From Arenicola marina (lineage: Eukaryota; Annelida; Polychaeta; Arenicolidae), in contig OZ025248.1 of NCBI GenBank assembly GCA_964019135.1, positions 18,359,574 through 18,423,573 of the forward strand: DNA of 64,000 nt, in the 5' to 3' direction. Below are positions 26,771 to 36,330 of this stretch, piece by piece (the stretch's first letter is position 1; each line of letters starts with the position of its first letter). Made by a program: the position numbers and the translations under genes. The notes under the pieces were generated by a model. It saw nothing but the letters and a program-made list of their open reading frames with translations, searched no databases and was not told where the DNA came from.

Positions 26771-27075
26771 GGGCTTACAACTGACGGCGGGCACAACAAC
26801 GAGTTCTGGATTTAACACACTTAGGCTACGTTCTCTGCGACAAGCGAATAGTGGGTTGACGAATTCTGGAATATATTGTGTAAGAAGACTCCTGCAAGCA
26901 ACATATGTAGGGATACCGACGGCACGGCACTATATAAGGTGATATTCGAAGATTTAAAACTTCGCATTTAAAGAAACTTTAGAAGCCTTGACGGCATATT
27001 GACTTTCGCACCGGTTGCCTGCTGCGTAGTGGGAGTAGCGGCGTAGCCAATCCGTTAGACAATAACATTAGCAGC

Positions 27076-27255
27076 ATGAGGTGTGAAGGTCTACCCAACG
27101 GGCCGTGCCCGTTCACCCGAGACGGAGCTGATGTTGGACGCACCCAGGGCGACCTTGAACTCTGCACCATGCACCGCCGCGACGTGCGCTTTCTTTGGAA
27201 ACTGTTTGGAAATTCTATGAAATGTTGGTGGTGTAGGCCACTTTTGTGCACATGA
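27076..27255 (+). pseudogene. LINE ORF1-like zinc-finger fragment (59 codons)
   Basis: From ATG 27076 to TGA 27255, with open frame back to about 26990, the product contains RCEGLPNGPCP, then GDLELC, then a C-x2-H and VRF. I recall the pattern C-x-GLPxGPCP ... GDLxLCxxCxxxRF from the N-terminal zinc-binding region of uncharacterised, retroelement-associated proteins in marine invertebrates. That recollection was not checked. The canonical second cysteine of the last pair is replaced by His, and the frame ends soon after in low-complexity sequence, so this is at most a fragment. The neighbouring tRNA-SINE head on the opposite strand supports transposon debris over a host gene. Confidence 0.35.
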
Positions 27256-27309
27256 AGGCTAAATCGGGCCAAGTAACCTTCGGGACGATGAAGGATGAAA
27301 GGATGAAAC

Positions 27310-27395
27310 CTGCCCCAGATTATGTGCCCGAGCCGTGTTTGAAGCCCGGACCTGTTGATCTGCGATCGAGTGCGTTAATCACTACAATAGGGAAG
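27310..27395 (-). mobile_element. tRNA-derived SINE head
   Basis: The minus strand shows a pol III box A-like TAGTGATTAACGC (27384 to 27372), the sequence CACTCGATCGCAGATC, and a box B-like GGCTTCAAACAC (27346 to 27335). The boxes are about 26 nt apart, slightly short of the usual spacing. The order and wording match tRNA-derived SINE promoters. The body would run leftwards into 27255-27310. I cannot define the 3' end or target-site duplications, and I did not fold it as a functional tRNA. Confidence 0.6.
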
Positions 27396-27910
27396 CCCCC
27401 CGGAAAATCTATGGAAATTATATGGAAACTCTATGGAAATTATATGGAAATTCTATGGAAACTCTATGGAAATTCTATGGAACTGCTATGAAAAATCTAT
27501 AGAAAGACATTTAGAATTTTCAAAGAATTTTCATTCTTCAATCGATAGAAACATTTAGAATTTGTTTATAGAATTTCTATATGATATTGTTGTACGGGCC
27601 CCCCTTTAGGACCCCCCTTTAGGACCAGTTTAGGACCCCCGTTAGGACCCCCTTAAGACCCCCTTTGAGACCCCTTTAGGACTCCCTTTAGGACCTCTTT
27701 AGGACTCCCCTTTAGGACCCCCTTTACGACCCCCCTCTACGACCCCCCCTTTACGACCGCGCTTAAGGATCTTTGTAGGACCCAACTTTAGGATTTATTT
27801 TAGTACGCCCCTTTAGGACCCCCTTAAGGATCCCCTTTAGGATTCGCTTTTAGGACCCATTTAGGACTCCTCTTTAAGACTACCTTTTAGGACTGCCCTT
27901 TCGATTCCTC
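27396..27910. repeat. CTATGGAAAT and CCCTTTAGGACC simple repeats, right block
   Basis: Repeats of TCTATGGAAATT-type words (27405-27590) are followed by degenerate CCCCTTTAGGACC units (27597-27910), about 20 copies with variable spacing. This is the mirror order of the left block at 26160-26770. The C-rich strand is the plus strand in both blocks. Confidence 0.75.
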
Positions 27911-28170
27911 TCTGGAAAACCATATCTTGCGGCATACCATCTTGCATCATTCCCTCCATTAGAGGCAGGGGAAAGCCAAATAGCCTGCTTCATAGGAAGA
28001 TATTGAGTGATTGTTCATTTAGGTTTTTTAACTGCCAAACACCTGATAAATACCTACTTCATATTTATACCTATACGTGTACATCAACAGGTACCATTGC
28101 AGTCAGCATGGTGGGCTAATGATATATGTAAGAGATACACTAAGCTTCTTAGTCTTTGATATTCCTACAG
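27911..28170. other. Unique A+T-rich sequence, possible intron
   Basis: No ORF was recognised. The stretch ends in a pyrimidine-rich run and TTCCTACAG, a plausible splice acceptor for the open frame starting at 28171. Confidence 0.25.
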
Positions 28171-28384
28171 ACAATTTGCAGATGTAAAGGGAACTGTCCA
28201 TGATAAGGCCATCAAACTGGGATATAAATATAATATAATGTGCGACATAAACGAAAATCGTTCTAGTTTGACTTTACCGAGCACTAAAAATACAATTAAT
28301 AATATTATATCATCGTTCTTCGAAAGAAAGAGCGGTGATTTACTAGTCACTGGAGAATTCTATACTGACTTTTCAAATCGATAA
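28171..28384 (+). CDS. Possible terminal exon of an unidentified gene
   Basis: After a pyrimidine-rich acceptor (TTCCTACAG|ACAATTTG) the frame from 28172 stays open for 70 codons to TAA (28382-28384). The frame is closed by TGA just upstream of the acceptor, as expected for an intron. The translation has a mixed, protein-like composition with segments KAIKLGYKYNIM and GDLLVTGEFYTDF, but I recognise no family. No matching upstream exon was found in the window, although upstream exons could be distant or lost. AATAAA occurs near 28848. In A+T-rich DNA a 70-codon open stretch can arise by chance, so this is weak evidence for a gene. Confidence 0.22.
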
Positions 28385-29825
28385 AAAAAGTAGCATTTAG
28401 TAATTGTTTTGACAGTATAATATAACTTGGATGTTCATTTCAAAGATTGTATTGCCGATCAGAATTTCCCTGCACAAAGGAACTCTTATAAATTGCTATC
28501 TGGAACGAATATTGCCTGTCAAAATTCTGCTGTTTCTGGTATTTTACTGAAAGCGACATTATACAATATTCCGTATTTTCTCAGCCAAGGCATACAGCAT
28601 AAGACAACAAGGAAACCGCCCGCATATTTCACAGTTAGAAACAATAATCGTGTTACTATTAGATAGTTAGTTGATTATGTGGTTAACCACTTAACCACGA
28701 ATTGGGAACAAATCGTAACTGAAACTACATTATTCTATAGGACATCCCGGTGAAATCCAAAGATATCTTTTGGTCGGATAAATCATGAAGTTTAGTAAAT
28801 AGAAGTATAAAGTGTCTCCAAAGGTATCTTGAATAACAAAACAAATAATAAATCACCTGAAATATGGAAAACAAATCATTAACATATGTTTCTCTACCCT
28901 TGGTTCGACAGATTGTGGCATTAATCACAATGCAAACTATTCACATTTTTTTTCATACCACGGATCGCCGATTTTTAAATGAACTTATATAACTACAGCT
29001 ACGGTAGTGCAAATCATCCAAGGCCGCAGCCTGAACAAACATCTGACATGCTGAAACGTGTTATTTCCAATAAGAGCAACTATTTTACATTATATATATG
29101 TGAATGGCATGTCGCTCGCCAATCCGCTCTCTAGAGCTATAGTATGTGCAATCTTCCGGCAACGATCGCTCCCATTAAGCTATAGTCTCGCTGTCCCAGG
29201 TCAAATTTAACCATCAACATTGTCCTTCACGCGCGAAAATTGAAATGCATGTAATCGATAATATATTCGCAGTTTTGCATCAAATGCACCACTGTTTAAC
29301 ATTTACTATGCTACTGGTACGGTACCGGATGAAGTCATTCGAATTGGATTAATTAGAAGCTATGTTACTTTCAAACTGTGTTTTCGAATTCGATCGAGGT
29401 CAAAGGCGTCAACCCTCTATTGGGTTGGGTTGGCGGTTGCTTGGTGCAGAGGTGACATGAGGAACGAGCTCCTTCTGCTGGCAGGGTCTAGTATATGCTA
29501 ACGATACAAGTCTATGCAGCACGTTGACTGCGTCATTGTCTGATAACCTGCTTGTTGAAGTATGTCCCTTTTGTTGATTTCTCCTTTATAATTATGTGCT
29601 TATCCATTACTAATTTATCGGCAAAACTCATTTACATAAAATTAAATCGGCCGCTACTTGTTCTTCTCCATCATTGTGATGAGCGATGTGTTTGGTTTCA
29701 AGTGTACTTGTTTTGTTTTTGGTAACTGCAGCTGCGGTTCTTGAAATCTGGTTGGTCTTAATGGGAGTTCCCAGTGCGTTGGTTGTTTCATTTGTCATCC
29801 AGTTGTATTGGATTTTGCTCAAACA
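28385..29825. other. Unique A+T-rich sequence, no firm gene
   Basis: A further 80-codon open stretch without an ATG (about 28418-28675, plus strand) follows the possible exon, but nothing in it is recognisable. The rest shows no RNA gene or repeat. Sequence from 29745 is open in the same frame as the 42-bp array that follows and contains cysteines (CVGC, FICHP). Confidence 0.35.
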
Positions 29826-31085
29826 AATGGTGTTAATCAGAATCTGCTCACTTGTACCGCTGATTGTAATGGTGTTAATCAGAATCTGCTCACTTGTACC
29901 GCTGATTGTAATGGTGTTAATCAGAATCTGCTCACTTGTACCGCTGATTGTAATGGTGTTAATCAGAATCTGCTCACTTGTACCGCTGATTGTAATGGTG
30001 TTAATCAGAATCTGCTCACTTGTACCGCTCATTGTAATGGTGTTAATCAGAATCTGCTCACTTGTACCGCTGATTGTAATGGTGTTAATCAGAATCTGCT
30101 CACTTGTACCGCTGATTGTAATGGTGTTAATCAGAATCTGCTCACTTGTACCGCTGATTGTAATGGTGTTAATCAGACTCTGCTCACTTGTACCGCTGAT
30201 TGTAATGGTGTTAATCAGACTCTGCTCACTTGTACCGCTGATTGTAATGGTGTTAATCAGAATCTGCTCACTTGTACCGCTGATTGTAATGGTGTTAATC
30301 AGAATCTGCTCACTTGTACCGCTGATTGTAATGGTGTTAATCAGAATCTGCTCACTTGTACCGCTGATTGTAATGGTGTTAATCAGACTCTGCTCACTTG
30401 TACCGCTGATTGTAATGGTGTTAATCAGAATCTGCTCACTTGTACCGCTGATTGTAATGGTGTTAATCAGAACCTGCTCACTTGTACCGCTGATTGTAAT
30501 GGTGTTAATCAGAATCTGCTCACTTGTACCGCTGATTGTAATGGTGTTAATCAGAATCTGCTCACTTGTACCGCTGATTGTAATGGTGTTAATCAGAATC
30601 TGCTCACTTGTACCGCTGATTGTAATGGTGTTAATCAGAATCTGCTCACTTGTACCGCTGATTGTAATGGTGTTAATCAGACTCTGCTCACTTGTACCGC
30701 TGATTGTAATGGTGTTAATCAGACTCTGCTCACTTGTACCGCTGATTGTAATGGTGTTAATCAGACTCTGCTCACTTGTACCGCTGATTGTAATGGTGTT
30801 AATCAGACTTTGCTCACTTGTACCGCTGATTGTAATGGTGTTAATCAGACTCTGCTCACTTGTACCGCTGATTGTAATGGTGTTAATCAGAATCTGCTCA
30901 CTTGTACCGCTGATTGTAATGGTGTTAATCAGAATCTGCTCACTTGTACCGCTGATTGTAATGGTGTTAATCAGAATCTGCTCACTTGTACCGCTGATTG
31001 TAATGGTGTTAATCAGAATCTGCTCACTTGTACCGCTGATTGTAATGGTGTTAATCAGAATCTGCTCACTTGTACCGCTGATTGC
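29826..31085 (+). repeat. 42-bp minisatellite, 30 highly uniform units
   Basis: Exactly thirty 42-bp units read AATGGTGTTAATCAGAATCT then GCTCACTTGTACCGCTGATTGT. One frame gives NGVNQNLLTCTADC in every copy. About ten copies carry Thr for the second Asn of NQN, creating an N-glycosylation sequon (NQT). That frame is open from 29745 to the stop at 31124. A second plus-strand frame with a true ATG at 29686 is also open (518 codons, VLIRICSLVPLIVM repeat); the third has a TAA in each unit. Copy differences are few: AAT/ACT, one AAC, one TTG, one GAT to CAT and a final TGC. That is too few to infer selection. TTTCATTTGTCATCCAG just upstream (to 29802) could be a splice acceptor. Coding for a Cys-rich repeat protein is possible but unproven; the uniformity alone points to recent expansion. 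Confidence 0.95.
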
Positions 31086-31124
31086 AATGTTAACATTCTC
31101 GTTACTATTACGATCGTTCCGTAA

Positions 31125-33281
31125 ATACTCACGTCATCCAGAAATGTATATTACCTATTTCATTATGTTAATACTAAACGTTTTAAACGTCAATGTGACA
31201 GAGGCTGTGAATTGTCATGTCAAAGTATGCTGTTCACGCTAGACATTATGGTGACATATTGATTTGGGCAGCCAGTCCGCCAATGCCAACCTGCCATATG
31301 GCCATTCAACATTCGGGGCCCAGATATGAAGGTCGTGATCAAGGTCATTATAGTGTGACGTAGGTCGGTTAAGAGCTTCGACCTTGACCTGTCCAGAACG
31401 GAGGATGTTCCTTGAAAGACATGAAAGGCTACATGTCGCGGGGTTCAGAATGATAGATGTCTTCTCAGTGACTCGTGGCCCAATGTGAGCGTGTTCGTAA
31501 TCCGGGCTCGCTCCTTTTCCAGACAAAGAAAACTATTATGACTGATGGCCGTAAGGTGTTCCTTCCAGAGATAATTACAGAGACCCCAGTTAACCATTCA
31601 CGTACTATTGGGGAAGATTGGGAGGATTGGGCGCTCGCTTAGCACAGCAATAGCTTTGGTATTACGTTTACAGGCATTATTTTTAATGGCGAATCCCGTT
31701 GATATACATTCTATGTTTATATGCGTAATATAAAAACGAATTATGCGTAGTTACTAATACAAATCTGAATAACTAGAGAGTACCATCAAGAAAAAAACGT
31801 CAGCTGTCATAAACTCTATGTATAACCGGATCAGGAAGTGGGTGGAAGTGCGGCTGAAATAATGCCGCGGGGCAGTACATAATGACCTTCACCTCTGTCA
31901 ACAAGACATGGCACTGCAGCCAATTACTTATTCCCAATGTGGAAGTCCTGGGGCCAGAAGGCCACCGCAGATTGTTATCACCACGTGTAGCAGGTATCAG
32001 TATCTATATGGCATCCTTGAGGGCAAGACCTTGAAAGACATCATTAGGTTTGTCTGGGCGACATATATGCCATGGTGACGTGAGAGGGCGCTGGTAGCTA
32101 CAACGTTCGCTGGCATTATACCCTAGGGTCATCATTATACCTTGCACCGCCATCAGACGGTTTGAGGCCACATAAGTGTTTAAATCCTATTTGATTAACA
32201 AACATATACGACAATGCACCAGAAAAAGTGTAAATATATTGACCAAAACTAGATCAAAATTTTATTTCTTGGAAGCGAACCGGATCTTAGCCTTGGGAGT
32301 TGCACTCCCCCCCCCCCCCTTCCCCACTCCTCCCCCCCCCTCCCCACTCCCCTGCCTCCCATCACGCCATGCAGATCGATATGCTGTTTTCGCTCAAATT
32401 GGATGCTCTTCCATTGTTTCACCAACTCTCCAATACGCCTTTGTTTTGGGACAAATTATTATACAAATAACTATGCATTCTAAGACACGTATTAACTAAA
32501 ATCCACACACTTTCCATGACTCGTGTTTAGAAAAACTTTGTCTTTAGATTACGAGCTTGACAAACGCAACAGCTTTTGTTCCCATCCCTATACACGATTG
32601 ACCAAAGAGTGGTTGTTGGTGCACAATCCTACAGTGGCAAGGGATATTTATAAGTGTAACATATTATTGGTTGTATGTAGCGCAAGCCCAGCGGGGGGGA
32701 GGGGGCTAACTAGATACAACCATTATAAGGGGAGCCTCTAGAAGCCCCAAAATCTTAGTGCCATCCAAGTTCCATGATCGGTATAGAATTAGATGTACGA
32801 GGCAAAATCTACTGTAACGAAAATCCTTCCGAGAATCGGCCCTTGTTCAACTTGCAATTTTGTGCGGAACCATTGGCGTACCAAGACGCAAGAAAAAGAC
32901 ACCCCGCCCCCCTCCCCCGTGTGACTGCGACGTGGAATTTAAACGTCTAAACTTTACCCGTGAAAGAAAGCGTACTGATTCTATAAATGGTGATGGCATA
33001 ATTGTGGTATTTAAAACCAGGTGAAAATCGCTATTTTTTGTAGGACCTTTGTAGCATCGCTGGCAATGGGATGACTAACGGTTGTATTCTTTCTAGTGTC
33101 CGTAGATGTGTTTCCTATGAACATAAAAGTGCCGCTTAAAGCTCGACATCCGTTAATAAATACTTTTTACTGTTACCTATATATACAGTCAAAAAACAAC
33201 TGATTCGGAATAGTTCATGCCGCAAACGTTTATTCAGTTATAAGTAAGGTGAGAATTATATTTAAATAACGGTTTATTGTC
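31125..33281. other. Mostly unique sequence, no gene seen
   Basis: No recognisable exon or RNA gene. A C-rich tract lies at 32305-32360. A cluster of AGGTCA-type half sites lies at 31329-31392 and is listed separately. Open frames are short and mostly lack an ATG. Confidence 0.4.
31329..31392 (+). promoter_or_regulatory. Cluster of nuclear-receptor-like half sites
   Basis: Within 65 bp there are AAGGTCG (31329), the extended monomer site TCAAGGTCA (31339-31347), AGGTCG (31362) and the reverse-oriented CCTTGACCT (31382-31390). TCAAGGTCA is the known consensus for monomeric receptors of the ERR/NR5A type. Function is inference from motif density only. Confidence 0.25.
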
Positions 33282-33336
33282 AACATTACTTCCAACATAG
33301 ATAACTAGGGGTGTTATCTATGTTGGAAGTAATGTT
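33282..33336. repeat. Perfect 24-bp inverted repeat with 7-nt loop
   Basis: The left arm (33282-33305, starting AACATTACTTCC) is the exact reverse complement of the right arm (33313-33336, ending GGAAGTAATGTT). They are separated by TAGGGGT. Pairing does not extend beyond the arms. It could be a fold-back created by template switching, a small MITE relic or a hairpin RNA. The short loop and perfect stem are unlike a typical animal microRNA precursor. Confidence 0.9.
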
Positions 33337-33985
33337 CTACCATCGATATGTCAGCATGCGATACCCTCATAAATCAAAGTAACCAGACCAGACTAACATA
33401 ATATCCACATTTCCCGCGAAAAAAAATACCATACAATCTTTGCTAACTCTTGCCGTTGGAAATTCCGGTTAGCAGAATAATCTTCTGGTGACACGCAAGT
33501 ACTGGAGACCAAAACGTCAGAAATTATTTGTCAACTTAATGTGAGTGGCTTGGAAGGATTTATAATTATGCTATAATTCAGTAGGAAAAGACCAGGGGAC
33601 TTTTTTAATTTGGAATTGAGCCCTCTGTGATGGATTTCTCACGAAATTGTATTTGCAGAACTGAGTATCAAAATTATGTAAATATGCCTGAGGCAAAATT
33701 AAATGGTTGTCACCGAAGCGAGGTGGTCTGTGAGCTGCCGTGAAGTTAATTTCTGCGATGCTGCTGAAGAAAGTGCGAAGCTGTTATATTTTGTATTTTG
33801 TTCATGTACCGTAGTCATTTTTTGTAGTTTGCGCATTAGATGACAATGCGAAAAATCGCGTCACGCAATCCTTAAAAGCCGCGCAATCATGTAATCATGT
33901 CTCCCGCTGCGATGTCGTGCCGATAGTTTCTGCCGTCGGCAGATATTGATGGCGCTTGTCTCATGGTCTCTGCGCTAGACGGAGT
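33337..33985. other. Unique sequence, no gene seen
   Basis: No recognisable gene or repeat. The last 150 bp are richer in CpG and lead into the 41-bp repeat. Confidence 0.4.
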
Positions 33986-34149
33986 ACGCAGTCTGCTTAC
34001 GTCACGGCTTTGGCGCCAGGCAAAGTGCGCATTCTGCTTACGTCACGGCTTTGGCGCAAGGCTAGGTGCGCATTCTGCTTACGTCACGGCTTTGGCGCCA
34101 GGCAAAGTGCGCATTCTGCTTACGTCACGGCTTCGGCGCCAGGCTAGGT
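33986..34149 (+). repeat. 41-bp tandem repeat, four units
   Basis: Units start GCGCATTCTGCTTACGTCAC and repeat at 34027, 34068, 34109 and, as a partial unit, 34150; the diverged first copy starts at 33986. Each unit holds TTACGTCA, a one-mismatch cAMP response element. Alternate units differ at CCAGGCAAAGT versus AAGGCTAGGT, hinting at an 82-bp doublet. It ends in a 20-bp imperfect palindrome (GCGCATTAGAACTAATGCGT) at 34150-34169. Confidence 0.9.
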
Positions 34150-34393
34150 GCGCATTAGAACTAATGCGTATTTGCACACGCGAACTCCGTGCCACGTGTC
34201 AGTGCACAATGTGAGTGAACGAAGTCCACTAACTAGACCTGTACGGGTGTGGGAGTGGGGTGGAGGGGAGTGGGTGAAGAAGTGTTTTATGGGGCGATGT
34301 AAAACAAATAATGCCATAACATGGGAATGGATCTACCTTTTGGCAGAAATAGAGATGCCAGTTGTATGTAGAAATGTGAAAAAAAAAGTATAT

Positions 34394-34655
34394 AGGCTGG
34401 GGGGGGGGGGGCAAGGTGTATTTGCGTTCCTCGGGATTGGGCATTTCATTTCACCGTGAACTGGGAATGAGGAAAATAATTCTTCGTGAAGTGGGAATGG
34501 GGTATTAGCCGACCGCCGTGATCAAGGATTTTCATTAATCGTGAACTGGGAATTTGAATATTAAATAACCGTGAATCGGGAAACCATTGATTTAGTATCG
34601 TGTATCCGCCCTTGCATTGCATGTGAAGAGTTCTGCTTCGTGACCTGGGAGCAGG
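34394..34655 (+). repeat. Dispersed repeat 'GTGAACTGGGAAT', copy 2
   Basis: Second copy of the element at 2455-2725, same orientation. It also begins after a poly-G run (34399-34411), carries the core GCCGACCGCCGTGATCAAGG and ends at CGTGACCTGGGAG. As with copy 1, a minisatellite lies close by, here the 41-bp array about 240 bp upstream. Confidence 0.7.
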
Positions 34656-34769
34656 TGGACACACGGCGAAAGCAACAGCAGCAACCCACAGTTTTACCCT
34701 TGATCGCGAGCGAGTTTTTCTCTCTTTTCGCTGGTCACATGTGGCCCGAGAGTCTCGTGTTTTCCACCC

Positions 34770-34962
34770 TGCATTGGCTGAATAACGCCGTCCTAACAAC
34801 TCACTGTCCTTAGCAACCGTTTGAATCCCGCGCGATGACGTCAGAACGATTTCTTTGCGTCTCTATGCCGACAGGGAGACCATTATCACGAGCCTAGTAG
34901 CCGACGCTGGGAGTTTTTTCCGCGGACATTAAGCACCGGGATTAGGGTCATTCTCTCGGATT
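34770..34962 (+). promoter_or_regulatory. Promoter-like cluster: CCAAT, X-box-like, CRE
   Basis: In order on the plus strand are CATTGGCTG (inverted CCAAT, about 34772), GTCCTTAGCAAC (an RFX X-box-like word, about 34806) and a perfect CRE palindrome TGACGTCA (34836-34843) in a CpG-rich context. A small ORF starts at 34963. NF-Y, RFX and CREB sites are known to co-occur in animal promoters, but the assignment is from motifs alone. Confidence 0.3.
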
Positions 34963-35085
34963 ATGCCTAAGAAGCTGTATCAAACAAAGCTGGGATGGCT
35001 GGGTGGAGTTTGTCTGGCTCTCGGGGGTGCTCAATTGGCTAAAACCACCCACCCAGATCCCAGAAAGAGGGACTCCCTTCATTGA
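34963..35085 (+). CDS. Short ORF downstream of promoter-like cluster (40 aa)
   Basis: The ATG at 34963 lies about 120 bp after the CRE and opens a 40-residue frame to TGA (35083-35085). It has a lysine-rich start (MPKKLYQTK), a hydrophobic stretch (WLGGVCLALGG) and a basic tail (DPRKRD). No family is recognised. An overlapping frame without a nearby ATG is open to TAG near 35263 (about 90 codons), so the reading frame of any transcript is uncertain. Confidence 0.15.
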   Translation: MPKKLYQTKLGWLGGVCLALGGAQLAKTTHPDPRKRDSLH

Positions 35086-35446
35086 TGACGTCGTTAAAGA
35101 TAAAACCACCGGCTGCTCCCTCTCAAAGTTTCAAGCCAGTTATACGGCACTGGCGGGCTTTTTCAACACTTATCTGGCGCTCGTGATAAATCAATCAGGA
35201 GAGACGCCACCGGTGGAACACAAACAGAGCTTTCACCGGTTCAGACCAGAGTACGTCATATAGTCCTCCTGCCTTTAAGAAGTAAATGAGTGATGGAGAC
35301 TGATGGATATGATAGATTGCCCCCGACTGCTCTTTATTGCTTACCCGGTGTGGTAATTCCTTTTTGAGCAGTATAGCAAATTGTGATATTCTTCCATGTG
35401 CGTCTTCCAAGCTGACTAACTGTTAACTGAACATTTGAATAGTCTA

Positions 35447-35643
35447 AGGGCGGATTTCCCTTTTTTGGAGTAAGAACGCTATCTGAGGCGGCGTTAACCC
35501 CCCGGTCGCAAGTTTTAAGTGGACCCTCCCCCGGTTGTCAAAAAATTGGTGGACCCTCCGGTCGCAATTTTGTTCAGAGATATACCCACCCAAGTTTCCC
35601 TGGACTCCCCCTTCCCTTTTTTCAAATTCTGGATCCGCCCCTG
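35447..35643. mobile_element. MITE-like element of about 200 bp
   Basis: The left end (AGGGCGGATTTCCC at 35447) and the right end read on the minus strand (CAGGGGCGGATCCAG from 35643) form imperfect terminal inverted repeats sharing GGGCGGAT. The inside is low-complexity, with GTGGACCCTCC and CGGTCGCAA repeated twice. Many invertebrate nonautonomous DNA transposons end in a similar word, from memory. I could not find a clear target-site duplication, which lowers confidence. Confidence 0.4.
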
Positions 35644-36081
35644 CTATGCGATATTCTCCACCATCTACCACCCAAACACCCTTTACTTAATAGCCCGTTT
35701 CCAGAAATCAAAGTCCAATCGCCAGCAGCTAAAAAGAGAGCTACGGTAACAAGTAAGCTTCTCGGAAACCCATGCTAAATGAAGGCCTCAAAACACAGCT
35801 GATACCCTTGATCGGCAGAACTACCCCCTAACCCACCCTAACCCATCCACTAACGATGGCTCATATAAGCCTGCGTATGGTCGTATGTCGTCCGGGTGTC
35901 CTTGACGCTGATTTGTCAAAAGCAAGCCCTTTGGAGTCGCAGTAAATTAACCATGTCGTACACAAGGATGAATTCTTCAATGCCAGCCATTGGTTTGTCT
36001 ACGACCAGCGGAGGCTCCGTCTGGCCAGCCGGGTGCCACATTTCAGGGGTACCCCACTGACCTCATTTACTAAGACAAGAC
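35644..36081. other. Unique sequence, no gene seen
   Basis: Contains a brief CCCTAACCCACCCTAACCC stretch (about 35827-35847) that resembles a degenerate telomere word but is too short to call an interstitial telomere. Otherwise nothing was recognised. Confidence 0.35.
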
Positions 36082-36330
36082 ATGATGAAGCTGATTACCT
36101 TAGTGACGTTGTATGGGAGGCCGCTGTATAATTATATATGGCTACTGATGCAGTACATTGGCCTGTTGGATGTCATATCTCGTATGATAGTGAAGGTTCA
36201 AGGGTATGGCCATGGCTTTGGCCTGATGCCTCAGTTGGTTGGTGTGGATGACATATGTAGCCTTCTGGGTGGTGGTAATACTTTTTCCACGACTTACGTA
36301 TTTGGTTCTAATGGTAGACAAGCCCTGTGA
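36082..36330 (+). CDS. Unrecognised ORF with true ATG (82 aa)
   Basis: ATG at 36082, stop at 36328-36330. The product has a hydrophobic N-terminal half (MMKLITLVTLYG, YIWLLMQYIGLL) and a Gly-rich segment (GYGHGFG). No family is recognised and no promoter or splice evidence supports it. At this length it is compatible with chance. Confidence 0.12.
   Translation: MMKLITLVTLYGRPLYNYIWLLMQYIGLLDVISRMIVKVQGYGHGFGLMPQLVGVDDICSLLGGGNTFSTTYVFGSNGRQAL

Noticed and set aside
31359-31450. Possible second tRNA-derived SINE head (GGTCGGTTAAGAGCTTCGAC and GGGGTTCAG)
   Set aside because: The candidate box B lies about 75 nt from the candidate box A and matches poorly, so the resemblance is probably chance.
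35827-35847. Interstitial telomere-like CCCTAACCCACCCTAACCC
   Set aside because: Only two imperfect words occur, which is too short and degenerate to call a telomeric remnant.
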